64,000 nt of DNA, taken from positions 17,558,336 through 17,622,335 of the forward strand of contig NC_083340.1 in NCBI RefSeq assembly GCF_019175385.1. The letters are read 5' to 3'. The stretch's first letter is position 1. Every line of letters begins with the position of its first letter. Below the pieces are notes generated by a model. That model had not been told where the DNA came from. It saw only the letters and a list, made by a program, of their open reading frames with translations, and made no database searches. Shown here in pieces: positions 22,811-34,539 of this stretch. The position numbers and the translations under genes were made by a program. The DNA comes from Lycium barbarum. Its lineage: Eukaryota > Streptophyta > Magnoliopsida > Solanales > Solanaceae.

Positions 22811-24820
22811 TTTAAAAAAAAAGGTCGGCTTTCCCCAAATATATATGGAATTGGATTTCTTTTCTTGTTGAAAAAAAAAAGGGATTTAACTTGTGCTAGT
22901 TTTTTCATTTTCTTTAGACACTTCAATTTCGGGAACATCTAATTAGTTTTTCAATTAATTTGAAAGGATGGGCAAAAATTAAAGACCACTATTTTGAGGG
23001 ACAAAAATTAAAGACCAGTGCTTTTGAAGTGTACTCCGCACAAAAAATTGAAGAGTCTTTTAGTATTGGATTGGGTCATATGGGCTTGGCTTGGGGTGAT
23101 TTTAGGGGGTCATTTGCACCTTTGTCCTATTTTGTGTTGGTTTTTAACTTTTTTAGCCTCATAATAAATAATTTTTTTTGCGAGGCATAAGTTTATATTA
23201 TTGTATCATAATATACCGCAAGTTAGGCCCCATGTTTCTTAAAGAACTTATGCCCCGAGGCTTAAGGTTTGATTTTGAAAGGGACAAAAATTAAAGACCA
23301 TCCCATTTGTAAGGACAAACCGTGCAATTAAAAGCAATTTTGGTGGGGAAAGTTCACAAATAGTCGTTTTTAAGACCCCCTCCCCATTTAAAAATTACCT
23401 AAATTTTTTTTTAAAAAAAAAAGGCTTAGCAAATTCTGGCTTGCAAGACTGAAGTTCAAAATCAAGGATTTAAAGATTCAAACTTCAGAATGTATGGATA
23501 TGAAGTTAGCTTTTGGCAGAGCCCAACTTTAAACTCGTAAGCCTGAACTTGAACTTAGATTTTTTAATTTTTACACCTTCGTATATGAGTGAAGCTTTGG
23601 CAGAGCCTGACTTTAGATCCGAAGCTAAGAAGCAGCATGTTCATTCTAAAGTATTTCAAAGGCAACTAACTTTAAATAGTTTTTAAATTGAATGTACAAA
23701 TACAGAGCTATAAGAGATTCTATATGCAAATTCCTACTATTTCAATTGATTCCTAGGATAAAATAAAAGAAAGAGACACTCTCTTCTACACCCTTAAATT
23801 TAGTTTAAAAATTAAATCCCTCTCAAGTTTCATGAATATAACTGCATCCGAAGCTAGATTTTACTATGTCATTTAAGCTATATGTTTTCAAATTGCATTT
23901 TAGAACATCAGAGGACAGTTTTTAGCAAATAGTTCCTCGTGGCAGCAGGACAACACTTGAAACGAACAACATAATTATTCACCTATTCGACAAAATGAAT
24001 CGTTATTGATTTATATATTTAATTTCTAAGTGCGATTTAAGTTAACATTTTCCAGACAAATTACATATGAGTTAAACTTAGAACATATATAAATCACATT
24101 TCATATGACTTTACTATTTCATGTACTATAATTTTAATGGATCTCCTATGTTTAATGTTAGAGACAAAAGAATAGTACCCTCTGATATAGGGAGTTGTCA
24201 ACGTCCTTCAAATGGGATGCATGTTAATGCACGTGACTTGTGGAGCCAAAGCCTTATCCATTTTCATGGTAATAAATACTGACAAAACCCTTCAGACAGC
24301 TTTCAACATTCTTTACTCTATTATCAACACAATTATCATCCTCAACATTTGGTTTGAAATACCAGACAAATTAATCTCCATATATAAAAGTCTATATTGC
24401 ATGAGTATAACTAAGTATAATGTTGAATTTTTCAATATAAAATCCACATCACTAATATTATACAACATAAATAAATAAAATTTAAGCATGAAAGATCTCC
24501 AGTAAATAACAAAAACCGGTGTATGTCATTCCTTAAAATTATCTGCCATTACAGTCATAGTTCAAGATGAAGATCCTCAGTTTCCAGTTTTCACCAGCAA
24601 TGAAGAGCTCCAGCCACTCAATATTCATACCAATCAAATCAAACACGTCTCCACCGACGTACCATGGATGCTTATACACTTGAATTTTTCTCACAGTATA
24701 GCGTAAGAGACTTGAATTTAGGCAATGAACCTTCATGGAAAGTCCAGCTTTCACAATCCCAAACAGAATTAGTCTTCTTGACCGTCCAAATCTGCACGAA
24801 AGAACCAGTTTAGATATGAA
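22811..24820. other. Intergenic, no gene recognised
   Basis: AT-rich. The phrase GGGACAAAAATTAAAGACCA occurs near 23281, with a near copy around 23000, suggesting a degraded short repeat between them. Stop-free stretches here do not resemble proteins. Confidence 0.4.
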
Positions 24821-25115
24821 ATGCAGAAAGGAGGCATGTGGCATTCAATCAGCAAGTTCCAGCTCAATGAGGTAAAGTTCAAAATTGGAATCTCCGATAG
24901 CAACAAAAATCGCATAATTAAGTAACGCTGTTTTTTTCTACTCATGCATCGACACATTGCATTCTGCGGTCCCATCTATAAGGATATCTTTATCCGTACA
25001 ATTAATACTGAAAGTAAGTAGCAGCACTAACAGCCAAAAATGATTAAAGCTTCAATTAAGACGACTGACTCAATTTAAGCCAGACCATAGATGGATAAAT
25101 CTAATTAAACACCCC

Positions 25116-25122
25116 TATAAAT
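25116..25122 (+). promoter_or_regulatory. TATA box of small-gene copy 1
   Basis: ACCCCTATAAATCTCATC lies 134 bp upstream of the ATG. The identical TATAAATCTCATC occurs 130 and 133 bp before the start codons of copies 2 and 3 (27969-27975 and 49728-49734). The block from about 130 bp upstream of it is also conserved in all three copies; copies 1 and 2 carry ACTGACTCAATTT there and copy 3 has ACTGATTCAATTT. Confidence 0.65.
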
Positions 25123-25249
25123 CTCATCTCATTTAGGTTTTTTAAGGCATACAATCCACCTTATCCTCAAACACTACTACAACAGTTCTACCTAGCATTC
25201 CTTCCCCCTTTCTTTCAACTACAGTCTTTCCCAAAATCTACAAAAGAAG

Positions 25250-25543
25250 ATGGCAAATGCTCGTATTGCTAGGTTCGTTACAGAGGTAGCACCACCACAA
25301 TTTGTAAATGTCATGAGAAACCGAGCCTCAAAGATGCTGGAAACTATCAAAGAGGAGGAGAGAGAAGCTGGCATAAGCGAAGCACTCTCTCTGAAGAATT
25401 CTTTGCCTTCATCGTCTTCATCTCTGAAGAGTTCTTTGCCTTCATCATCTTCATCAGCTTATTCTGCTTCATCTTCAAATGCAAAAAGTTCTAAATATTT
25501 TCTCAAAGAAGTTCAGAGGTCTTTTTCTGTATTTGGCAACTAA
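25250..25543 (+). CDS. Small conserved-looking plant protein, copy 1 (intact)
   Basis: Single-exon 97-aa protein starting MANARIARFVTEVAPPQF. Residues 1-45 are basic then acidic and probably helical (ASKMLETIKEEEREA); residues 46-80 are a serine-rich low-complexity linker; the C-terminus is SKYFLKEVQRSFSVFGN. No signal peptide, membrane segment or catalytic motif is visible. I believe the N-terminal MANAR-type segment belongs to a small uncharacterised plant protein family, but cannot name a function. The ATG is supported by a TATA box 134 bp upstream, by conservation of the start in two tandem copies, and by an AATAAA signal at 25710-25715. It is the only copy whose frame is unbroken. The first 45 residues are nearly identical between copies while the serine linker varies in length. 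Confidence 0.75.
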   Translation: MANARIARFVTEVAPPQFVNVMRNRASKMLETIKEEEREAGISEALSLKNSLPSSSSSLKSSLPSSSSSAYSASSSNAKSSKYFLKEVQRSFSVFGN

Positions 25544-26822
25544 AGTATCTACTTAGGCTTGCTGACAGTACTTTCAAGTTTTCCATTTCTTGACCAGTCT
25601 ACTGATTCCTTATTATTTTCCTTCAGCAAATTTTCTCTCTTAGTAAAAAAGTCCGTGTAGCTTTGCTGGGACTAGATAAGTATTGACTGTATGTAACCTC
25701 TATGAGAAGAATAAAATTCCTCCATCGAACTATCAGTAAACTTCTGTTTCTGCTATTTGTAAATATTACAAAAGTTATTTCAGTTTTGATATGAATTGTT
25801 ATGTACAGTTCTTTTTTCTGTTTCTTTTATACATAAACAATAGGAGTATATTTTATTCCACAAACAAGAACTACGGAAGAGCTATACAAGCATACAATAA
25901 CACACTATCAAGCAGTGAATTCAAATACATCTAATTACAGCAGAATTCGAGAATGTAGTAACATTCATACTAAATCAAACAATTGAGCAACTTTACCTTG
26001 AAAAAACATATTGCTCCCCTTTCCTAAAATATAAGAAATACTAACTGATCTTGTGCCCAACGCTTGTTCCTTTTGTTCTAGGATGGTGCTTTCCTCCAGA
26101 CCACAAGCAACATTAATTCTTAATGTGCAAGTCTACTCTCCGACCTCAGCATCCTCACCCCCACCCAACACAAACCCCCACCCACCAAAAAAAAAAAAAA
26201 AGAAACAAGAAACCTCCATGTCTACCCCTTTTGAGGCTTATTCTCCCTTCCATAAAAAGTTCCCTCATTCCTCCCACCTCCGTTTCCTTGCAACTGGGAA
26301 TTCACCCTCCTCCGATATTTAACTTAAATAATATAGTATTAAAGTAAATTAACAAAAAACGATACAAGTTTTAAATAATTTAGTACGTAGATTAAGCGAA
26401 TGTAGGCAAAACATTTTAAGAATTATTTAATCTTCAAAGTTCTGACGGACAAAAAGCTGACTGCTGATGGCGTTTGTGAAAATTACCATGCATAAACGTA
26501 CCCTGCCGTAACATTTTACCAAGCGGCTAAATTTTTCTAAAGACAGTGGAGTGTCGCTTCTTTTAGCGACGTTACAAAGCTTAACGTAATCCTGAGTTAC
26601 ATTTATTACCTGACTCATGTCTTGTTTCATTTATTGTTAGATCACACAAGGTTTAAATTTTACCCATCCTCGCTATTGATCTGTACTTCCACTCGTTCTT
26701 ACCTTTCTTCCTCACCTGTCGACTGAAAGAAGAAAACACAGTTTACAGAATCACAAAGCTTTCTCCTCCAAAACTAGCAGCAGAAGCTATAATCAGATTA
26801 TTTTCCTTGTTTACCAAAAAAC

Positions 26823-27323
26823 TTATATATTTTCAACAAAATTGGTATTCGTATAATTGTTTATCATTATTTGGAGAAGAATGAAAAGCCAGAAGCCCTG
26901 GATTTTGTCAAAAATAACACGAAAAAGGCTAATTAAACTCTTAAACGTTTCCACACCCCTCTTCAACATCTCTGTCGGTACTGCTACTGCGCTGTGAAAT
27001 GTTTCAGCAATGACATTTCGAAACCCTAGAAAAATGTAATGTACATCTCTAAAAGCAGAACACCTACAAATAGTAAATAAAACTTCGAAATTAGGTTTGT
27101 AAAGAGAAGAAATGAAGAAATAAAGAAGAATAGAAGGATTTACGGAGGCTAAAATTCTACAAGCCAACATGAAGATGGGATAGGTGAGGAAGAAATTAAA
27201 CATGACAATGTAAGGAGAGTGATGGGGCAAAGTAATGGTGAAAGTGGGACCAGCCTGACCAAATGTCAACAATAGGAATCTATTTGCTATTTTCTGCATG
27301 GCATCGTTTACTAAATGGGCCAT
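26823..27323 (-). CDS. Hypothetical ORF in the flank of unit A, doubtful
   Basis: 166 codons from an ATG (MAHLVNDAMQKIANRF) with hydrophobic segments around residues 35-75 and 150-160, which could be membrane-spanning. The corresponding sequence in unit B (about 48580-49090) is similar but lacks the ATG (ACG there), carries a SINE remnant and shifts frame. In unit C most of it is missing. Lack of conservation argues against a real gene. I do not recognise the sequence. Confidence 0.2.
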   Translation of the reverse strand: MAHLVNDAMQKIANRFLLLTFGQAGPTFTITLPHHSPYIVMFNFFLTYPIFMLACRILASVNPSILLYFFISSLYKPNFEVLFTICRCSAFRDVHYIFLGFRNVIAETFHSAVAVPTEMLKRGVETFKSLISLFRVIFDKIQGFWLFILLQIMINNYTNTNFVENI

Positions 27324-28171
27324 AGTAAAAGCCAGAGAAGCTCAAGTTGAACTGTATAATTAAGGTTAAAATGCCATCAACTAAAGGTTCTTCATACAAA
27401 CAAGTTAAGACATGGGTGTTGACATTGTGTTAACATGGTGATCAGTAATATCTGATGAAAAATAGTTTTTACAAATATTCAGCCTGAATAAGAGTCTTCA
27501 GCAGATAACACACATAGAGGGATAAAGAGATGCTTAATCAAGTTACCAACTTCAATTCTAGAAAGAAATAAATGCATCTCTAGTGTAGCCCTTTATTGCA
27601 TGCACACAACCAATCAAAATAATTTTGCATAACCGAACTACTAATTGCAGGAAAGGAATGTGGCATTCAATAAGCAGTTTCCAACCCAACAAGGAAAAGC
27701 TCAAAATTGGAACCTTTCGGTAACAACAACTACCGCTTTTTTAAGTTACGTTGTTTTTTCTACTCATGCATATACACGTTGCATTCTGTGGCTCCACAGA
27801 TGAGGATATCTCATAAAGAGTATGACTGCGATGAGGAACATCTTTATCTGTTCAATCAATACTAAAAGTAAGTGGCGGCACTAACAGCTAAAAATGATTA
27901 AAACCTAGATTAAGACGACTGACTCAATTTAAGCCAGACCACAGAAGGATAATCTAATTAAACACCCCTATAAATCTCATCCCACTTGTGTTTTTAAAGG
28001 CATACAATCCACCTTCTCAAACACTACTTCTACAGTTTCTACCTAGCATCTTGCTCCTTTCCCTCAACCACAGTCTCTACTAAAACCTACTAAAGAAGAT
28101 GGCAAATGCTCGTATTGCTTGGTTTGTTACAGAGGTAGCACCACCACGGTTTGTAAATGTCATGAGAAACC

Positions 28172-28318
28172 TGATAAATGATGTAAATATGTAGTCATAG
28201 AATATTTTGTAAATCTTCTAATTTAGGTTAGTATATTTTGTATCCTAATAGGACATTGTAACTATGGTATATTTACCAATTCCATCAATGAGAATAATCA
28301 CGGAATTAATCTCTTTCA
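28172..28318 (+). repeat. Copia 5' LTR (147 bp)
   Basis: Starts TGATAAATGATGTAAATATG and ends AATCTCTTTCA, directly followed by the primer site at 28319. The partner LTR at 44222-44368 reads AATCTCATTCA at the end and is otherwise the same by eye. Confidence 0.9.
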
Positions 28319-28432
28319 TGGTATCAGATATTAGGGTTTTCTTTCCTCCTCTTCCGCTACCCTAATTTTTTTTCCGTCGTCCCCTTCCTCCTTTTTTTTC
28401 TCCTTTTCCGTCCACCTTCTTGCTCTTCTTCA

Positions 28433-29452
28433 ATGGCAGGCACCAAGTTTCATCCTGCTATGGCTGTCTCCAACATCAAGAATCACATTCCTATCGTTCT
28501 TGAGATGGAAACGGATCATTATTAGGCTTGGGCCGAATTATTCAAGCTTCATGCCCGGTCTCACCGTGTCCTTTCCCATATTCTCCCGACCGGAAAAGAG
28601 AAAGCTCCTTCCACCAACGAAGAAAAGGAGTTGTGGTCCACCTTGGATGCCATGGTACTTCAATGGGTGTATGCAACCATCTCCACGGACTTATTGCATA
28701 CGATCATCGAAGAAGATCTATCGGCGAAGGAGGCTTGAGATCGCCTCCGTAATCTTTTTCAAGACAACAAAAACTCCCGTGTCGTTGCATTGGAACATGA
28801 TTTCTCTCATGTCAAGTTGCGGGATTTTCCAAATGCTGCGGCGTATTGTCAACGACTCAAGACCTTGGCCGATCAACTCAAGAGCGTGGGGGCTCCGGTG
28901 ACCGACAACCGCCTCGTTCTTCAAATGGTGGCTGGCCTCACCGGAGCGTACAAGAATGTGGGAACCTACATCCGGCAAAGTAAGCCTCTTCCATCATTCT
29001 CCGAAGCTCGGTCAAGTCTGTGCCTTGAGGAAAAGGCGTTGGCTGAAATGCATGATGACTCGCCCTCGGCTATGGTGGCTAATTCCCAATGTGAGTTTGA
29101 TGACTCCACTCCTATGGAAAATTCTGGTCGTGCTCACCATCATAGGGGCAAAAATAACCACAAAAATCGTGGCTCTAGCGGCGGGAAGAATAACGGCGGT
29201 GGCCGTGGTTCTGGCGGCGGCAGTGCACACCGTCGCCATGGTGGTCGTGACCGGCAGCAGGCCCCCATGCAGCAGCAGTGGCAGCAGTCCTCTTCACCAC
29301 TACAGCAGTGGCAGCAGTCCCCTTCACCGTGGCCATGGGGGTGGATGCCGCAATGGGCTCCCCCTTGCCCGTATCCCACCCAGCAGTGGGCTCGGCCACA
29401 GCAGCAGTGGCAGCCGCAGCCACCTTCTTCTGGTGGCAGGTCGATGGCCTAA
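28433..29452 (+). pseudogene. Copia gag with three in-frame stops
   Basis: ATG at 28433 (MAGTKFHPAMAVSNIKNHIP) opens a UBN2-type gag. The frame contains TAG at 28523-28525, TGA at 28736-28738 (where the family usually has Trp in an AW(D/E)RL-type motif) and TAA at 29450-29452 (probably a former CAA). Downstream motifs YCQRLKTLADQLKSVG and LVLQMVAGLTGAYKNV are typical gag_3/UBN2 wording. The C-terminal part is rich in G, H, N and Q and shows no CCHC zinc knuckle. It is in the same frame as pol. Gag would normally form the cytoplasmic particle of the element. Confidence 0.85.
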
Positions 29453-31210
29453 CCTGGAATATTAGGCTCGCGACCACAGCAGCAGGCGTATGCAGCAGCA
29501 GGCCCAACGACGCCGTGGACTCCGACTGATATTGAATCGACCATGCACACGATGAAGTTGAGCCAACCCGATCCAAATTGGTATATGGATACCGGCGCCA
29601 CATCCCATATGACATCCACAAAAGGTACTCTCTCGTCTTATTTTAATTTGAGCGATCATAATACTGGCATTGTTGTTGGTGATGGTAAGTCAATTCCAAT
29701 TCGAGGTTGTGGTCGTGCTAAATTGCCTCCCCCGAACCCTCCATTGTTATTAAATAATGTCCTTCTTGCTCCAAAACTCATAAAGAATTTAATATCGGTT
29801 CATAAATTTACTACTGATAACTCTGTGAGTGTTGAATTTGATCCTTATGGGTTTTCTGTGAAGGATTTCCGGACGGGGATGGCCATCATGAGATGTAATA
29901 GTAGGGGTGCTCTTTATCCATTGTCCACCCTCAAACACCACTTCCATTCACCATCAACTTTTGCTGCCTTGTCTTCTACATGTTGGCATGATCGTTTGGG
30001 CCACCCGGGAGCTTCTATTTTGGATTTTCTTAGGCGCAATAAGAGCATTGAATGTAATAGTTCTAGTTCATCTAGTATTTGTCATTCTTGCGTTCTTGGT
30101 AAACATGTTAGGTTGCCTTTTGCTAGTTCTATTTCCGAAACTTTATTTCCATTTGACATTATTCATAGTGATTTGTGGACGTTTCCTATTTTGAGCTCTA
30201 TGGGGCATCGTTATTATGTTTTATTCTTGGATGATTTTACTAATTTTTTGTGGACTTTCCCTTTGGCTAGAAAATCTGAGGTTTACTCAAAATTCATAGA
30301 GTTTAAGTCCCATATCCTTACTCAATTTGAACGTCCTATAAAAAATGTCCAATGCGATAATGGGAAAGAATATGATAATGGTCAATTCGAAAAATTTTGT
30401 GCGTCCAATGGGATGTCTTTCCATCTTTCATGTCCTCATACATCCTCTCAAAATGGGAAAGCCGAAAGAAAAATTTGTTCCATCAATAATGTCATCCGCA
30501 CTCTTCTTGCTCATGCCTCCATTCCTCCATCGTTTTGGCATCATGCATTACAAATGGAAACTTATCTCCCTAATATTCTACCAAGCAAGTTGTTGGGTTA
30601 CAAATCCCCTTTAGAGGTCCTTTATCAACGGAAACCATCTTATTCTCATCTCCGGGTCTTTGGGTGTTTATGTTATCCCCTCTTTCCGTCTACTAATATT
30701 CACAAGTTGCAACCTCGGTCAACTCTATGTGTCTTTTTGGGATATCCACCAAGCCATCGTGGCTACAAATGCTTTGATTTATCCTCAAATAAAATCATTA
30801 TTTGTCGTCACGTGTTGTTTGATGAGACTCAATTTCCGTTCTCTAAAATCCACACTTCCACTCCCACCTCGTATAACTTCCTTGATGATGGTTTTTCACC
30901 TTATGTGATCCGTCATCTCGCCACTAGCCCCTCTTCACCGCAGCCGTGTCCCCCTCCCCCGCTGCCCAGTGGTTTTCCGCCTGCTCTAGGTCAGCTGCCC
31001 ACGCCACCTTCGGCTGGGCAGCAGCGTCTCCCGTCCTCCACGCTAGACCAGCCCGCACATATGCCCAGCCAGCTTGCCAACAGCCCACCGAACTCCACCA
31101 CTACTCCTCCTATCCAGCAGCCCCCTACCCAAACGCGCATGGTCACTCGTAGTCAGCGCGGGATCTTTAAGCCCAAACACCCATTTAATCTACATACGGC
31201 AGTTACCAGG
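29453..31210 (+). pseudogene. Copia protease and integrase (5' part of pol)
   Basis: Continues the gag frame. Protease active site WYMDTGATSHMTS is near 29580. The GAG-pre-integrase segment with CWHDRLGHPG and CHSCVLGKH supplies the HHCC zinc site. The integrase core has its catalytic residues at HSDLW, QCDNGKEY and NGKAERK, followed by the FGCLCYP and FLGYPPSHRGYKCF motifs usual in Copia. The frame is open to 31210, where the Gypsy LTR breaks it between codons. It would have gone on to reverse transcriptase at 42672 in the same frame. Confidence 0.88.
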
Positions 31211-34200
31211 TGTTATATCCCGTGTTTTCACACGTTGGAAAAATTTAGAAATAATCTTGACTTGTAAGAAATAAGGTCATAGTTGATTTTTATTTGACAT
31301 CGGATTTGTGCATGAAAGACTATTGTTGTGAAAGTGTGGGATAAGGCTAAGGGTAAAATTGGAATTTTGGAAATTAGTTTCGGGAATTACAAATGTGATC
31401 TATAAGTCATTGGGCCAAAATATTGGAATGGAAATTAAGGCCCAATGCTTAAGGGGGTGGCCGGCCATGGTGAGGCCCAACCCATGGCCACTAATTAATT
31501 CTCCATGTGTTAATAATAATATGAGTCATACTCTTTAGAAGGTTCATGAAATTAAAAGAAGAGAAAACAAAAGAAACAACAGCAAAGAAACAAGAGGGAG
31601 TTTCGGCCCTAGCTTGGAAAATTACCCCCTCCAAATCTTGCCTCCAAAATTATTTTCTTGTTGGAATCCTACTAATTCAAGGTCCCTTATCAACTTGGTG
31701 TAGTTGTCTTGGAGGAAGGAGCCCTTGGTTCATCAAATTGATTATATACTCAAGTGAAGAAGATTAGGGAAAAGGGTAAGAATTCATCCCTATTTATTGT
31801 GTTATGAAGTCTTGTTTGTGTTGTAGTATGTGGGAATGAGTTGATTGTATGGAAAAATGGAAGTTTGCAAAATGGGTATGGAATATAGAATGTGGTCGTG
31901 TGTGTGTGTGTTAATGTGTAAGTGAAATGAGTTGAAATTTATGTTGTATTCTAGTTGTGTGTATGATGGAATTCATATGGAGAATGAAAGTTGAATAAAT
32001 TTGGTTGAAGTTGAAATATAGGGGTTTGGCCGTGTGGTATGGTGTTGGTAGGATGCTAATGAATTAATTTTGTTTAATGTGTTAGTTGTGTTATTGTGAT
32101 GCTTGCAATGTAAATGAAGATAAAATGATATAAGCTTGTATTGAAATGGAATGTAGAAGCTTATGTCGTTTTACTACGATCTTACGACATTGCGAAAATG
32201 AAGTTGTTAGGTTGCAAGTCATGATGATTATTGATGAATTTGGAAGATGAAAACATGTCATGAATATGTATGCCAAAGATTAGAAGCTTTGGATGAAATA
32301 TGACTTTGGCGGAAAGTTTGTATATTATGTATATCGTGTGTATAATTTAAGGAAGCGATATGAAATGCTTCTAATCTATATTGTGATGATCTTGATTGAT
32401 AATGAATGTGAAATCATTGATATTAGTTTAAAGATTTAGGTTGGGGTGAAGGTTATGTCACTTTGTTAGAATGATGGCTAGTTGAAGGATATTGTGTCTC
32501 TAATGTTTGTTGTTGATGTTGATGTTGTTGTTTGGGTTGTTGTTGATGGTTTTGAGCCGAGTTGAATTCTCTGGGGTGCTATATGTATAGGGGAAGTGTT
32601 GCCGAAATTTCGGTAGGCAAGTATGCATTAAGTTGAATTTGTGGCATCCATAACTCATAATTGGTAAATGTGACCATTTACAGATTTTCGACGAAACGAG
32701 AAGTGAGCTTGGATAGGCTTAAAAAGCTCAAAAGGTATGTAAAGCTATCCTGAGTCTTCTTTTGGCATGTCCTAGAAGTACTAGGATCGGATTAACGCCT
32801 CGGAGGATATTCTGCTCATCGGAATCCGCGTCTGAAATTGTTATATTTTCGTTCAATAGAATTGAACCCTTTTTGTATGCTTTCTTGAAAATTATGCAAA
32901 CTTTCCCCAAACTTTATGAAAAGTTATAGAATGTCCGTAGAACCTTCGTAGGTGACCCCATAAGTTGAAAACGCGTAATTGGAGCCCACCGCCTTGTTTG
33001 TTCCGAGGTAGGCCCACTATTCCCGGTTTTACCCTTATTGTACTTAAGGCCTGTTTTCGAACGGTTTTGAAAGGAATGTTCTGACTGCTCTTTTAACTAC
33101 TAAACAAAAACTATTTTAAATATTTCCTTAAGTCTTATGAATCGTTTTGTCACTTGGAACGACTTCAGAAAGGTTATGCTTCTGTAATTCATTATGACAT
33201 CTGAAACCCACTTATTACAATCCCGTCTGACTTCATTAAATTGGTTTGTCATTGATATGCCTCATCGAGTCCTTGAAAATATTTATGATATTTTAACTGC
33301 ATTTAGTTTCTCACTACTCCATTCGTGGATGCCCCAATGTTTCCCACACTGAGCCCGGGCCAGGATATGTTGTCAAGCGTGATCCTTTGCATTGTTCGCC
33401 GTGCTTCGATGTGAGGGGGCAGGTATACGCGTACATGGGTTTGTGGAGTATGCTGTGCCATGTACGCTTGTTCTGATATGATTTATTATGGCCATCTGAT
33501 ATGACATATTATGTTACGGGGTTATGCCCCTATTCTGATTCTTCTGTGTTGTGGCACCAGCGTCGGGAGGGTGGCCACGTTCTGTCTGCCGAGTCCCTTG
33601 GCAGGGGCCAGATTTGATATGACATATGTTTCTGTACACTCTCTGCATGTTTTGGAAATATGTATTTGATACTTTGGATTTTCTACTCACTTTTCTGTAC
33701 GTTCTGTACCAGTTATGATTTTGTTTCTGTAATCCAGGCTTTACATATTCAGTACATATTTCGTACTGACCCCCTTTCTTCGGGGGCTGCGTTTTCATGC
33801 CGCGCAGGTACCGACGACAGGTTTGCTGATCCGTCCGCTTAGGATCTTATTCTGCTATTTTGGAGCGCTCTTTTATTCAGAGCCATCTTTTGGTATAGTC
33901 TGTCACCTCTATATATGTATATTCTCGTTCATGGGTACGGCGGGGCCCTGTCCAGTCATATGGTTCTGTCGGTCTATTTAGAGGTCTGTGGACATGTTTG
34001 TGGGTTGGGGTCTTTCTGTACAGTTGTGTGCTTATGTTGTGTTTGGGCGATCCCCTTTCGCCGCGGCGGCCGATCCGCATATATTTAAATGTTGCTCTGT
34101 TGGCCCTGTGTGGCCTTTGTTGGTATTTTCTGCGTGCAGGGTATATTGGGTAGTCCGTAAAACAAAGGAAACTCTGCCGAAATTTTTTTCTGGAAATTGA

Positions 34201-34336
34201 CTAAATTTGAAATAAAGCCTTGTCGGCTTCTGCTATATGCTAGAATGCGTTTGATACAATTTGAGATAGCATTGATAGATGCGTTCGGGTGCCCAGATCG
34301 GGCACTAGTCACGGCCTACGGGGTTGGGTCGTGACA
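31211..34336 (+). repeat. Gypsy 5' LTR (3126 bp)
   Basis: Starts TGTTATATCCCGTGTTTTCA and ends GGGTTGGGTCGTGACA. Same length as the 3' LTR. A related LTR of the same family, lacking any interior, lies at 45492-48294 in the opposite orientation. Confidence 0.92.
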
Positions 34337-34340
34337 AAAG

Positions 34341-34353
34341 TGGTATCAGAGCG
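34341..34353 (+). other. Gypsy primer-binding site, initiator tRNA-Met type
   Basis: TGGTATCAGAGCG begins 4 nt after the 5' LTR, the standard primer site of many plant Gypsy elements. Confidence 0.85.
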
Positions 34354-34539
34354 GTTTGTCCTCGGAATGTCTACAGACCGTGTCTAGTAGAGTCTTGTTT
34401 ATCGGTGTGTTGTGCACCACACCTATAAATAGGAGGCTACAGGGCATTTAGGATACTACCCTTCTTTCTGTCTTAGATCGTGCGATAAAGCTGTGTTATC
34501 AGGATGATTCCTCCCTAACGAATTGTTACATTTGCAGTT

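Larger units (their letters stand above)
24835..27655 (+). repeat. Tandem segmental duplication, unit A (about 2.8 kb)
   Basis: The unit begins at the phrase GTGGCATTCAATCAGCAAGT and contains the promoter and coding region of small-gene copy 1 plus about 1.8 kb of downstream DNA. The same order of sequence recurs in unit B (27656-49415, with insertions) and unit C (49416 onwards). Start-to-start spacing is about 2.82 kb for A to B, and about 2.75 kb for B to C once the two retroelement insertions are subtracted. Boundaries are approximate. Confidence 0.75.

Noticed and set aside
24539..24844. Minus-strand frame of about 100 codons beside unit A
   Set aside because: Two different frames across it look partly protein-like (for example SWTFHEGSLPKFKSLTLYC), perhaps a decayed F-box or LRR fragment, but stops and frame changes prevent a supportable call.
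28718..29659. Antisense and alternative-frame ORFs within the Copia gag and pol region
   Set aside because: They are shadows of the gag-pol frame, which alone shows conserved motifs.
31546..34312. Short frames in the Gypsy 5' LTR repeated in the 3' LTR
   Set aside because: They are present twice only through LTR duplication, and none resembles a protein.
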